Shown here one piece after another: positions 1 to 5,987 of a stretch of 5,987 bases of DNA. Every line of letters begins with the position of its first letter. Position 1 is the first letter of the stretch. The position numbers and the translations under genes were made by a program. The stretch covers positions 1-5,987 of the forward strand of contig JAEUSC010000497.1 in the NCBI GenBank assembly GCA_016789035.1. The letters are read 5' to 3'. Below the pieces are notes generated by a model. It saw only the letters and a program-made list of their open reading frames with translations. It searched no databases and was not told where the DNA came from. Origin of the DNA: Candidatus Omnitrophota bacterium. GTDB taxonomy: Bacteria > Omnitrophota > Gorgyraeia > Zapsychrales > Fredricksoniimonadaceae.

Positions 1-36
1 GCAACAGGCGCCGGCGGTAACGTTTTAATTTTATTC

Positions 37-42
37 AAGGAG
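37..42 (+). promoter_or_regulatory. Ribosome binding site of gpmI
   Basis: AAGGAG lies 6 nt before the ATG at 49, a near-consensus Shine-Dalgarno at good spacing. It fixes the gpmI start even though the reading frame stays open upstream to the window edge. The first 48 bases may also hold the end of a preceding gene: one frame closes with TAA at 26-28 and another with TAA at 18-20. Too little is visible to choose between them. Confidence 0.85.
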
Positions 43-48
43 ATCAAT

Positions 49-1680
49 ATGTCGTTGGAATTAACTAAAATCAAGGGATTCGCAGGACGCAAAGGGCCGC
101 TTTTGTTGGTCATTATGGATGGTGTGGGATTGGGAAAGCAGGATGACAGCGATGGCGTTTTTTTGGCGAAAACTCCAACCCTTGATGAGCTCATGAAATC
201 AAAAATGTATACAACGTTAAAGGCTCATGGGACTGCTGTTGGAATGCCTTCGGATGATGATATGGGAAACAGCGAGGTCGGCCATAACGCATTGGGTGCC
301 GGTCGGGTTTTTGATCAAGGTGCCAAATTGGTAAAGAAGTCCATTGATTCCCGTGCTATTTTTCAAACAGAGACATGGAAGAAGTTGGTATCGCGCGTAA
401 AGGAAACTAACAAATATTTCCACTTTATCGGTCTATTATCGGATGGGAACGTCCACTCCCACATTGATCAATTGTTGGCTTTACTTAGCGAAGCGGCCAA
501 ATCCGGTGTCAAGAATGCCTGCGTTCATGCCCTTTTAGACGGCCGCGATGTGCATGAAAAATCTGCCCTGACATATATCCAGAAAACGGAAGATCATTTA
601 GCAGATATAAATAAAACTTACGGGTGTAACTATCGGATCGCATCCGGAGGCGGGCGTATGGTGGTCACCATGGACCGATATAATGCCGACTGGACCATCG
701 TTGAGCGCGGTTGGAAGGCCCATGTTTTGGGCGAAGGCCGGCGCTTTGGCTCTGCCAAAGAAGCGGTCGAAACCTATTACAAAGAGGATCCTAAGATCAC
801 GGATCAATATCTGGATTCCTTTGTCATTGAGGATGATGGTAGTCCTGTAGGAACAATTGAGGACGGCGATAGCGTAGTTGTTTTTAATTTTCGCGGAGAC
901 CGCGCCATTGAAATTTCTATGGCTTTTGAACAAAAGGATTTTAATAGATTTGATCGTAAACGCGTTCCCGATGTTTTATTTGCCGGGATGATGGAATATG
1001 ATGGCGATTTGCATATTCCGTCGCATTATCTGGTTAACCCTCCGACCATTGACCGTTCGGTAGGGGAATATATGTGTGCCAATCAGATTCCTGCATTTGC
1101 CATTTCCGAAACGCAAAAATATGGGCACGTAACGTATTTTTGGAATGGAAATAAGTCTGGTTATATCAATAAAGAATTGGAAACTTATGTGGAAATTCCA
1201 TCCGATAAAATACGTTTTGATCAGGCTCCGCGCATGAAGGCCGATGAGATTACGGATAAGACGATCGAACTTTTGAAAAGCGGTCAGTTCAAATTCGGAC
1301 GAATCAATTATCCCAATGGTGATATGGTGGGACATACGGGTGTGCCCGAAGCGATCATCATCTCGGTTGAGGCTGTTGATGAGGGATTAACCAAATTGCT
1401 TAAAGTCATTCAACAGCTCGGGGGTGTAGCCGTTATCCTTGCGGACCACGGCAATGCTGATGAAATGTTTACGGTCAAAGGCGGAAAGAAGCAGGTTTCA
1501 ACTGCGCACTCTTTGAATCCGGTCCCGTGTGTGATTTTTGACCCCGGTTATCAAAATGAGTATCGTATGGCGGATTTAAAAGAGCGGGGATTAGCCAATG
1601 TGGCAGCCACTTTATTAAATCTTCTCGGGTTTGAACAGCCCAAGGATTATGCGCCTTCTTTAATTTCGTTTGAAAAATGA
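49..1680 (+). CDS. gpmI: 2,3-bisphosphoglycerate-independent phosphoglycerate mutase (long, plant-like form)
   Basis: Cytoplasmic glycolytic/gluconeogenic enzyme that interconverts 3-phosphoglycerate and 2-phosphoglycerate through a phosphoserine intermediate, using two metal ions (Mn2+ in well-studied members). The alkaline-phosphatase-fold signatures are all present: metal-binding Asp24 in MDGVG; nucleophile Ser75 in GNSEVGH (73-79); the HSH and DGRD substrate-binding segments (136-138, 164-167); FRGDRA (281-286); Lys357 before YGHVTYFWNGN; the metal ligands in NGDMVGH (423-429), ADHGNAD (465-471) and His487 in STAHS. At 543 residues it exceeds the usual bacterial length of about 510. Its middle region (NDW-like/RGW segment near 212-222, PSHYLV near 324-329, VEIPSD at 381-386) recalls the plant and trypanosome form of the enzyme; this comparison is from memory. 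The ATG at 49 is chosen because of the AAGGAG upstream. A strong terminator follows, so it probably ends its transcript. No key residue is missing. Confidence 0.97.
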   Translation: MSLELTKIKGFAGRKGPLLLVIMDGVGLGKQDDSDGVFLAKTPTLDELMKSKMYTTLKAHGTAVGMPSDDDMGNSEVGHNALGAGRVFDQGAKLVKKSIDSRAIFQTETWKKLVSRVKETNKYFHFIGLLSDGNVHSHIDQLLALLSEAAKSGVKNACVHALLDGRDVHEKSALTYIQKTEDHLADINKTYGCNYRIASGGGRMVVTMDRYNADWTIVERGWKAHVLGEGRRFGSAKEAVETYYKEDPKITDQYLDSFVIEDDGSPVGTIEDGDSVVVFNFRGDRAIEISMAFEQKDFNRFDRKRVPDVLFAGMMEYDGDLHIPSHYLVNPPTIDRSVGEYMCANQIPAFAISETQKYGHVTYFWNGNKSGYINKELETYVEIPSDKIRFDQAPRMKADEITDKTIELLKSGQFKFGRINYPNGDMVGHTGVPEAIIISVEAVDEGLTKLLKVIQQLGGVAVILADHGNADEMFTVKGGKKQVSTAHSLNPVPCVIFDPGYQNEYRMADLKERGLANVAATLLNLLGFEQPKDYAPSLISFEK

Positions 1681-1714
1681 AAGTCTCATCAAAATGATTC
1701 GAAAAGGTTTTTCT

Positions 1715-1754
1715 AAAAAAAGGCCGTTGAGAAAAATCTCAACGGTCTTTTTTT
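1715..1754 (+). terminator. Rho-independent terminator after gpmI, possibly bidirectional
   Basis: An 18-bp stem with an AAAA loop (1733-1736). Left arm 1715-1732 is an A-run followed by AGGCCGTTGAGA; the right arm 1737-1754 is TCTCAACGGTCT followed by a T-run. The only imperfect pair is one G-U (1723/1746). The right arm ends in eight T's (1748-1755 region, last T at 1754), the classic U-tract. The A-run at the left edge gives the reverse strand a U-tract too, so it could also stop antisense transcription. It begins 34 nt after the gpmI stop codon. Confidence 0.93.
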
Positions 1755-1818
1755 GGTATCAAACGGCTTAGGCGACGCCTCGCGAGCTATTTAAAAGTAT
1801 ACGTACGGACGATAACTG

Positions 1819-2697
1819 ATGTCGAAACAAATTCACCGACAGGTATTCGAAGTAACCTTAAGCTTTTCGGCCAAGAAACAGGCCGCTATTGAAATCATCC
1901 GCAGTGTTCTATGCGGTTTAGGGGTGCCGGATTCTGACATTATTGAACAGACAATCGATGGTCGCATTGGAATTGTTTTTTATTGCCAAACGCGAAAAGA
2001 AGCCGAGCGTTTTGTGGTCAAGCTTGTCCGCTTGCAGATGCGCGGTGTGAAAATTTCTTCAAATGTGTTGTATCAGGATGACTGGCTGACCCGTTGGAAA
2101 AAGGACTGGAAGCCGTTTGCGTTGACATCTTCGCTGGATGTCGTTCCGGTCTGGTGTAAAGATCAGTATTCTTTTGGCCGCCGATCCTTTATTCTTTTGG
2201 ACACGATTAGCTCTTTTGGTACGGGTTTGCATGAAACGACACGTTTTATGTGTCAATTTATTGAAGGGCTTAAGGGAAAGTTCGACTCCTGTATGGACGT
2301 CGGAACCGGGACGGGCATTCTTGCGCTTGTTGCGCTAAAAGTGGGGGCTGGGCAGGTCTGCGCCATCGATTTTGATGAGATGTGCGTTTGTGCCGCCAAA
2401 GCAAACTTTGAGGCCAACGGGTATTCCACTGAAAATATTTTTCAAAGGGATGTGTCTAAATTTAAATCCCAGATCGTGTATGATCTTGTGGCAGCCAATC
2501 TGGTCACGCATGACTTGCTATCTTTTAAAAATCAGATTTTGTCATTTGTCCGTCCCGGCGGATGGCTGGCTGTCTCGGGCATTTCCCTTGAAAATCTTCC
2601 CATACTAAAAAAAGGTTTTAAAGGGCTTCCATTGCGATGTATCAAGACAACTAAAGGTAAATATTGGTCAGCGGTGCTGTTTAAACGCAGCTTATAA
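1819..2697 (+). CDS. prmA: Ribosomal protein L11 methyltransferase (PrmA family)
   Basis: SAM-dependent methyltransferase; family members methylate ribosomal protein L11 in the cytoplasm. The 292-residue length is normal for PrmA. An N-terminal substrate-recognition domain (about 1-80) leads into the PrmA linker signature [14 protein letters not shown] (87-100). The segment FGTGLHETT (133-141) is the hallmark of the family. SAM-binding motif I is DVGTGTGIL (160-168), the acidic ribose-binding region is AIDFDE (182-187), and AAN (225-227) stands where PrmA has its conserved ANI-type motif. The start is ATG 1819: an in-frame TAA at 1813-1815 excludes any longer form except a CTG at 1816. No good Shine-Dalgarno is visible, only GGA at 1807-1809, so initiation may be weak. 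It is followed 16 nt later by the GGQ gene, suggesting an operon of ribosome-acting proteins. Family assignment is firm; the exact substrate is inferred. Confidence 0.92.
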   Translation: MSKQIHRQVFEVTLSFSAKKQAAIEIIRSVLCGLGVPDSDIIEQTIDGRIGIVFYCQTRKEAERFVVKLVRLQMRGVKISSNVLYQDDWLTRWKKDWKPFALTSSLDVVPVWCKDQYSFGRRSFILLDTISSFGTGLHETTRFMCQFIEGLKGKFDSCMDVGTGTGILALVALKVGAGQVCAIDFDEMCVCAAKANFEANGYSTENIFQRDVSKFKSQIVYDLVAANLVTHDLLSFKNQILSFVRPGGWLAVSGISLENLPILKKGFKGLPLRCIKTTKGKYWSAVLFKRSL

Positions 2698-2703
2698 CGG
2701 TGG

Positions 2704-2708
2704 GGAGG
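2704..2708 (+). promoter_or_regulatory. Ribosome binding site deciding the GGQ-protein start
   Basis: GGAGG within GGGGAGG stands 2 nt before the ATG at 2711 but 5 nt before the ATG at 2714. The second spacing is the workable one, so 2714 is preferred as start. The two choices differ by one methionine. Confidence 0.7.
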
Positions 2709-2713
2709 CGATG

Positions 2714-3139
2714 ATGTTAATCGGTTCAGACAAAGAAAAGAAATTGCGAATAAAGATGGAGAATTTGCGTATTAGCGAGCATGATATTGAAGAAAAGTTT
2801 AGTTCCTCATCGGGGCCTGGCGGTCAAAATGTCAATAAAGTGGAAACATGTGTAACTCTCATGCATCGTCCGACCGGGATCATTGTCAAGTGTCAGGAGC
2901 ATCGAACTCAGTATGCGAATCGGTTTTTTGCACGCGAGCAGCTCATTGAGGCTGTTGAGAATCTCTATGAGGAACGCAGAAGGCAGAAAAAGCATAAGCA
3001 GGAAAAGCTGCTGCGTCAAACACGCAAGCGGCCTACGGCATTAAAGGAAGAGATTTTGCAGGAAAAAAAGAAGAAATCAGAAAAGAAGAAACAAAGATCA
3101 GAAAATAGAATGCCGGCATGGAGCGTAGATATCTCATGA
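2714..3139 (+). CDS. Small GGQ-domain peptide chain release factor-like protein (probable ribosome rescue factor)
   Basis: A 141-residue protein with the class I release factor catalytic domain and no codon-recognition domain. The segment [13 protein letters not shown] (33-45) holds the GGQ tripeptide (36-38), which in the family enters the peptidyl transferase centre and triggers peptidyl-tRNA hydrolysis. It continues with [18 protein letters not shown] (53-70), a typical RF-1 domain run. The C-terminus (about 87-132) is very rich in Lys, Arg and Glu and is predicted to be helical; in ArfB (YaeJ) a comparable basic tail enters the empty mRNA channel of stalled ribosomes. The core sequence seems closer to the mitochondrial MTRFR (C12orf65) and related bacterial proteins than to E. 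coli ArfB, from memory. It lies 16 nt after prmA and shares an ATGA with moaC. Start 2714 is favoured over 2711 by ribosome-binding-site spacing; ATG 2756 is a less likely third option. Function is inferred from family. Confidence 0.87.
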   Translation: MLIGSDKEKKLRIKMENLRISEHDIEEKFSSSSGPGGQNVNKVETCVTLMHRPTGIIVKCQEHRTQYANRFFAREQLIEAVENLYEERRRQKKHKQEKLLRQTRKRPTALKEEILQEKKKKSEKKKQRSENRMPAWSVDIS

Positions 3140-3603
3140 AAAAGGATGTATCGAAATTGTCACCGGGGATGGTTGACATCAGTGAAAAGGCGATCACCAA
3201 ACGGCGGGCGGTTGCGAAGGGCAAAATCACGTTTCAGCCCGAGGCATTTGCGATCTTCTGCAAACAAGGATCGCCCAAAGGAAATGTCATTGAGACGGCT
3301 AAGATTGCGGGGGTCATGGCCGCTAAATTAACACCAACCATCATTCCTTTATGTCACCCATTGGCTCTCGACAAGGTCAACATCCATATCGAAACTATTA
3401 CGGCGAAAAAGACGGTTGAAATCACGGCTGAAGTTCTCTCTACGGGAAAGACCGGCGTTGAAATGGAAGCCTTAACTGCGGTCTCTGCAGCGGCCCTGAC
3501 CATTTATGACATGATGAAATGGGCTGGTCAGACAATGGTGATATCACAAATCAAGCTTCTGCACAAAAGTGGCGGGAAAACCGGTGTCTACGAGCATCGC
3601 TAA
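3136..3603 (+). CDS. moaC: Cyclic pyranopterin monophosphate synthase MoaC
   Basis: Catalyses the second step of molybdenum cofactor synthesis: rearrangement of the GTP-derived 3',8-cyclo intermediate made by MoaA into cyclic pyranopterin monophosphate, in the cytoplasm (hexamer in known members). Family signatures run through the whole protein. Numbered from the upstream ATG at 3118 they are [12 protein letters not shown] (18-29), KGNV with catalytic Lys54, [10 protein letters not shown] (61-70), PLCHPL with His80, [11 protein letters not shown] (111-121), IYDMMK with catalytic Asp131 and Lys134, and KSGGKTG (150-156). Subtract 6 for the start used here. ATG 3136 overlaps the preceding TGA as ATGA, gives 155 residues and has GGAG at 3120-3123, at a long 12-nt spacing; ATG 3118 has no Shine-Dalgarno and would give 161 residues. 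No other Mo-cofactor gene is visible, so MoaA and later enzymes must be encoded elsewhere. Confidence 0.96.
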   Translation: MKKDVSKLSPGMVDISEKAITKRRAVAKGKITFQPEAFAIFCKQGSPKGNVIETAKIAGVMAAKLTPTIIPLCHPLALDKVNIHIETITAKKTVEITAEVLSTGKTGVEMEALTAVSAAALTIYDMMKWAGQTMVISQIKLLHKSGGKTGVYEHR

Positions 3604-3604
3604 A

Positions 3605-3635
3605 TCCTCATTTCCTGTGGGTAAGCAAATGGGGG
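3605..3635 (+). other. Inverted repeat just after moaC, possible weak terminator
   Basis: TCCTCATTT (3605-3613) can pair with AAATGGGGG (3627-3635), two of the nine pairs being G-U, around a 13-nt loop. There is no T-run after it, so it is not a canonical Rho-independent terminator. It may be a Rho-type 3' end structure or chance. Confidence 0.25.
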
Positions 3636-3641
3636 ATAGGG

Positions 3642-3669
3642 TTGTTGTCCTAATTTAGCGAACGATAAA
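3642..3669 (+). promoter_or_regulatory. Weak candidate promoter for the membrane gene pair
   Basis: TTGTTG (3642-3647) and GATAAA (3664-3669) are 16 nt apart and match the sigma-70 -35 and -10 boxes at 3 and 4 of 6 positions. The rest of the 114-nt gap (3604-3717) holds the hairpin after moaC and a 6-bp AAAGAC/GTCTTT inverted repeat (3668-3673 with 3686-3691). The match is weak and readthrough from moaC is an equal possibility. Confidence 0.2.
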
Positions 3670-3717
3670 AGACAGGTCCGTCGTGGTCTTTCAACGAAGA
3701 AATGGTGAATAGTAACG

Positions 3718-4197
3718 ATGATCTTGAGTGAATCGTTAAAGGCGCTGAAACAAAACGGGAACAAAAGTGTGGGCTTGTTTTACTCGGTCCTTCTGTTGTC
3801 TTATTTGACGTTGGTCAGTGTGATCTTCTTCGGCCCGGTGCAGTCAATGATGATGAAAAAGTTTCATCCAGGAGTTTTGCCGTTTGGTCAGTGGGCTATG
3901 TGTCAATTCTTGCCGTCGATGTATAGCTTCAAGAATGAAATCATAGTTTCTCCCCGCCTGTTGCCTACGGATTTTAACCAGACTCCTGGCTCAGATTCTG
4001 CTCGTTATTCGGTGAATCACTATCCCATGAGGATTATTTATTTTTCGAATGTGCGGGCATCTTTTTTTCCTCATCTGCCAGTGTATGTTTATTTAAGAAA
4101 TACTTACCGCGGTAGGGAAGTGGTTTCTTCCTACTGCATTCAAAAGAATCAAAACGGGGCGTGCCCGATTTTGTTAAATATGCATGAACGAAATTAG
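3718..4197 (+). CDS. Single-pass membrane protein of unknown family
   Basis: I do not recognise this 159-residue protein. A short N-terminal stretch with Lys8, Lys11 and Lys16 is followed by one hydrophobic helix (about 18-40), then a Met-Lys segment and about 110 polar to aromatic residues. Positive residues on the N-terminal side suggest N-in topology with the C-terminal domain outside the cytoplasm, although Lys47-Lys48 after the helix weaken this. The C-terminal part alternates in a beta-like way (RIIYFS, PVYVYLR) and carries Cys140 and Cys149, which could form a disulfide if exported; Cys62 is a third. The start ATG 3718 has GGTGA at 3704-3708 and an in-frame TGA at 3706-3708, so it cannot begin much earlier. 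Its end overlaps the next membrane gene by 14 nt, which argues that the two products work together, perhaps as a small accessory subunit to the polytopic protein. Function unknown. Confidence 0.7.
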   Translation: MILSESLKALKQNGNKSVGLFYSVLLLSYLTLVSVIFFGPVQSMMMKKFHPGVLPFGQWAMCQFLPSMYSFKNEIIVSPRLLPTDFNQTPGSDSARYSVNHYPMRIIYFSNVRASFFPHLPVYVYLRNTYRGREVVSSYCIQKNQNGACPILLNMHERN

Positions 4198-4978
4198 CGC
4201 AAATCCAAATCTTAGCGATGTGAGATTGCGAATCACGAAGATCGTCTTGTGTTTCTGGCTCGTCGGCTGGTTTCTCAAGGCCGGTTTTTTCAGTTTTTAT
4301 ATTTTTGAGGAAGTGATCGTTTTTCCGTATCAAATGAATTTCTTTCCGAGATTCTTTCAAAGTCCCCTTGTTCTCGGGTTCTTTTATTTGTTGCCATTGC
4401 TATGCGTGACGGGTTTATATCGAGACAATGCATTCTACCTTCGTTTTTCCGGATGGATAATGCTGATAGCTTCATGCGTTTTATTGTTGCATCAGGACAC
4501 CCACAATGACGCAACGTTTTTAACGTCGTTCTGGGTTGCTGTCTGGTTTCTATGGCTTGTGTATCAAGAAATGTCTACGAATAAGGTAATGTTGCTGCAT
4601 GCAAAGTCTCTTGCGCTGTGTGTCATTGCGTTTATCTTTGCGGGGGCATTTATCGGCAAATTAACACCCGAATACTGGAGCGGGCAGGCGTTTGCTGATA
4701 TCTTCATGCAACAGGATTACGGATGGATCGGACAATGGATCCGGGCGCATTTTCCCGAAGACAATATTCGTACTGGTTTTTGGTGGTTATCCAAGGCAAT
4801 TATCGTAGGGGAGGGCATTATGGCCACAGCGCCATTATGGCCTTATTCATTTATCTTATGGTTTGGAATTGCTTTAATGGTGTCGATTTCTTTTTTTACC
4901 ACGTGGTTGATTTTTTCGGTTCTGGCCTGCCTGATTGGGCTTCTCTATGCGGTTGGCCACATGGAGTGGAAAAATTAG
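4184..4978 (+). CDS. Polytopic inner-membrane protein, weakly HTTM / vitamin K-dependent carboxylase-like
   Basis: A 264-residue, strongly hydrophobic protein with roughly seven or eight membrane helices, near residues 18-40, 60-78, 86-103, 111-128, 141-159, 201-218, 221-240 and 241-257. Between helices 5 and 6 lies a long amphipathic loop (160-200). The stretch FAGAFIGKLTPEYWSGQA (152-169) resembles the helix-plus-loop pattern of HTTM-domain proteins (the membrane part related to vitamin K-dependent gamma-carboxylase), where an aromatic, Gly, Lys-Leu and Trp-Ser-Gly run recurs. A second notable segment is HQDTHNDATF (103-112) with His103, Asp105, His107 and Asp109 at the membrane edge, possible metal or substrate ligands. 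Both readings are from memory and could be wrong; a DoxX/MauE-like protein is an alternative. The start overlaps the preceding gene by 14 nt and has no Shine-Dalgarno, so translation is probably coupled. The reading as a real membrane protein is firm, the family is not. Confidence 0.75.
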   Translation: MNEISANPNLSDVRLRITKIVLCFWLVGWFLKAGFFSFYIFEEVIVFPYQMNFFPRFFQSPLVLGFFYLLPLLCVTGLYRDNAFYLRFSGWIMLIASCVLLLHQDTHNDATFLTSFWVAVWFLWLVYQEMSTNKVMLLHAKSLALCVIAFIFAGAFIGKLTPEYWSGQAFADIFMQQDYGWIGQWIRAHFPEDNIRTGFWWLSKAIIVGEGIMATAPLWPYSFILWFGIALMVSISFFTTWLIFSVLACLIGLLYAVGHMEWKN

Positions 4979-5008
4979 CAAGAGATTTATGATTTCCCGC
5001 AATTTTGA

Positions 5009-5016
5009 TATAAAAT
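5009..5016 (+). promoter_or_regulatory. -10-like element before the radical SAM gene
   Basis: TATAAAAT lies 41 nt before the TTG start at 5057, in the 78-nt gap after the membrane pair, and is a good -10 box. The segment 17 nt upstream, TTTATG (4986-4991), matches the -35 box at only 3 of 6 positions. No terminator hairpin is visible in this gap, so the radical SAM gene may also be read from upstream. Confidence 0.4.
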
Positions 5017-5056
5017 ACAGCCGTTCATTTAGCAATCGACAATATTGAGGTTGGTC

Positions 5057-5987
5057 TTGGCTGCTGAATTAAAACCTATCATCATTCCGTCCCAGTTTAA
5101 CTACATTGCGGTGTTTTTGTCTTTTGCCTGCATGTTGCGATGCACCTATTGCATCAATCACCATGGTGGGGACCTTGTGAAAAAGAGATGGATGTCCGGT
5201 GAGGATTGGGTTCGCGGGCTCAATAGGATACAGTCGTCCGGGAATATTCCATTAACTCTTCAGGGCGGCGAGCCGACAGTCCATAAACATTTCTATCAGA
5301 TTGTTCAAGCCATCAAACCCGAGCAACCCATCGATCTTTTAACCAATCTTGAAGTGAACGTTGAGCAATTTATGCGTATGATTCCTCCAGCGCGTATGAA
5401 GCGGGAGGCCCCCTACGCCTCTATTCGTGTAAGCTATCATCGGGGCCAGCAGGATCCTGATGTGTTATTAAAGCGGGTGAAATATTTTTTGGATCAAGGT
5501 TATCATATTGGAGTGTGGGCTGTTGACCATCCGGAGTATATGGACGAAACCCGGCAGGTGCAGAAAGCGGCCTTGGACATGGGAATTGATTTTCGTTTAA
5601 AGGAATTTTTAGGACCCCATCAGGGCAGAAACTACGGAACCATGCGTTATCCTGATGCAGTGAATGCCCGAGAGGTCCGTACAGCGGATTGCCGAACGAC
5701 GGAGTTTTTAATTGATCCTGCAGGTTATATTTTCCGGTGTCATTCCGATCTGTATGCCAATCGGTTTGCGATCGGTCATCTTTTAGATGCAGAGCCGCCG
5801 AAGTTGCTAGGACTGTGGGTTTCGTGCCCTGTTTACGGGAAGTGCAATTCCTGCGATATAAAGGTCAAAAATAATCGTTTTCAGCAATTCGGACATTCGT
5901 CTGTGGAAGTGCGCAACATCTCGGAACCGATCGGGATAAATAACGAATATGTCCAGGAAGTAATCAATACCTACGGAAAGCCGGATC
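5057..5987 (+). CDS. Radical SAM enzyme with C-terminal cysteine cluster, 3' end outside window
   Basis: A 310-residue fragment still open at the window end. The reading frame is closed upstream by TAG at 5030-5032 and contains no early ATG, so a TTG start is proposed: TTG 5057 has GAGG at 5047-5050, 6 nt away. TTG 5051 and 5045 are less well placed. The radical SAM motif CMLRCTYC (25-32) is CxxxCxxC, the ligands of the [4Fe-4S] cluster that cleaves S-adenosylmethionine. QGGEPT (69-74) is the GGE-type motif binding the SAM amino group. C-terminal to the barrel, Cys212, Cys228, Cys257, Cys263 and Cys266 (the last two as CNSC) form a SPASM/twitch-like pattern, suggesting an auxiliary iron-sulfur cluster as in enzymes modifying peptides or other large substrates. 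FLIDPAGYIFRC (217-228) is typical of that domain. The substrate is unknown. The neighbours on the left are unrelated in sequence, and the gene may begin a new transcript. Confidence 0.85.
   Translation, partial: MAAELKPIIIPSQFNYIAVFLSFACMLRCTYCINHHGGDLVKKRWMSGEDWVRGLNRIQSSGNIPLTLQGGEPTVHKHFYQIVQAIKPEQPIDLLTNLEVNVEQFMRMIPPARMKREAPYASIRVSYHRGQQDPDVLLKRVKYFLDQGYHIGVWAVDHPEYMDETRQVQKAALDMGIDFRLKEFLGPHQGRNYGTMRYPDAVNAREVRTADCRTTEFLIDPAGYIFRCHSDLYANRFAIGHLLDAEPPKLLGLWVSCPVYGKCNSCDIKVKNNRFQQFGHSSVEVRNISEPIGINNEYVQEVINTYGKPD

Noticed and set aside
598..1335. Two reverse-strand open frames of 111 and 119 codons inside gpmI
   Set aside because: They lie antisense to a fully conserved gpmI, have no recognisable domain and no supported ribosome binding site; they are shadows of the real gene.
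1770..1780. Short palindrome AGGCGACGCCT before prmA as an operator
   Set aside because: Five base pairs around one base is too short and isolated to claim a regulator site, and as RNA it forms only a tiny hairpin.
3118..3135. Longer MoaC start at ATG 3118
   Set aside because: No Shine-Dalgarno precedes it and it adds six residues outside the conserved core; the ATGA overlap at 3136 is the more usual arrangement. It cannot be fully excluded.
3668..3691. AAAGAC/GTCTTT inverted repeat as a terminator
   Set aside because: A 6-bp, mostly A-T stem with a 12-nt loop and no T-run after it is unlikely to terminate transcription.
4034..4514. Reverse-strand open frames of 108 and 74 codons over the membrane pair
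   Set aside because: Their translations are Lys/Arg/Glu-rich with no family resemblance, as expected for the complement of hydrophobic membrane coding sequence.
5057..5987. Radical SAM gene as moaA, suggested by nearby moaC
   Set aside because: The CxxxCxxC context and C-terminal Cys spacing (Cys212, 228, 257, 263, 266) do not match the MoaA CxxC-x13-C cluster, and about 1450 nt with two membrane genes separate it from moaC.

Overview
The window looks like chromosomal DNA from an uncultivated Gram-negative-type bacterium of moderate GC. All recognisable genes lie on the + strand. I cannot name the lineage. The long, plant-like phosphoglycerate mutase and the unfamiliar membrane and radical SAM genes are compatible with a poorly sampled phylum such as Omnitrophota or Elusimicrobiota, but that is inference only.

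Layout. (1) 49-1680: gpmI, cofactor-independent phosphoglycerate mutase, with a strong ribosome binding site and a near-perfect Rho-independent terminator (1715-1754). (2) 1819-3603: a three-gene block of prmA (ribosomal protein L11 methyltransferase), a small GGQ release-factor-like protein, and moaC (molybdopterin precursor synthesis). The first two genes are 16 nt apart and the last two share an ATGA stop/start, so they are probably one transcript. (3) 3604-3717: a short intergenic stretch with a weak hairpin. (4) 3718-4978: two overlapping genes, a single-pass membrane protein of unknown family followed by a polytopic membrane protein weakly resembling HTTM / vitamin K-dependent carboxylase-like proteins. 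(5) 5057 to the window end: a 3'-truncated radical SAM gene read from a TTG start, with a -10-like element upstream.

How the genes work together. GpmI is central glycolysis. PrmA and the GGQ protein both act on the ribosome (L11 modification; probable rescue of stalled ribosomes). MoaC is an isolated molybdenum-cofactor gene attached to them by translational coupling. The membrane pair and the radical SAM enzyme are the least understood part and the best candidates for something undescribed; whether they form one system cannot be decided from this window. No tRNA, rRNA, CRISPR array, insertion sequence or attachment site was seen.
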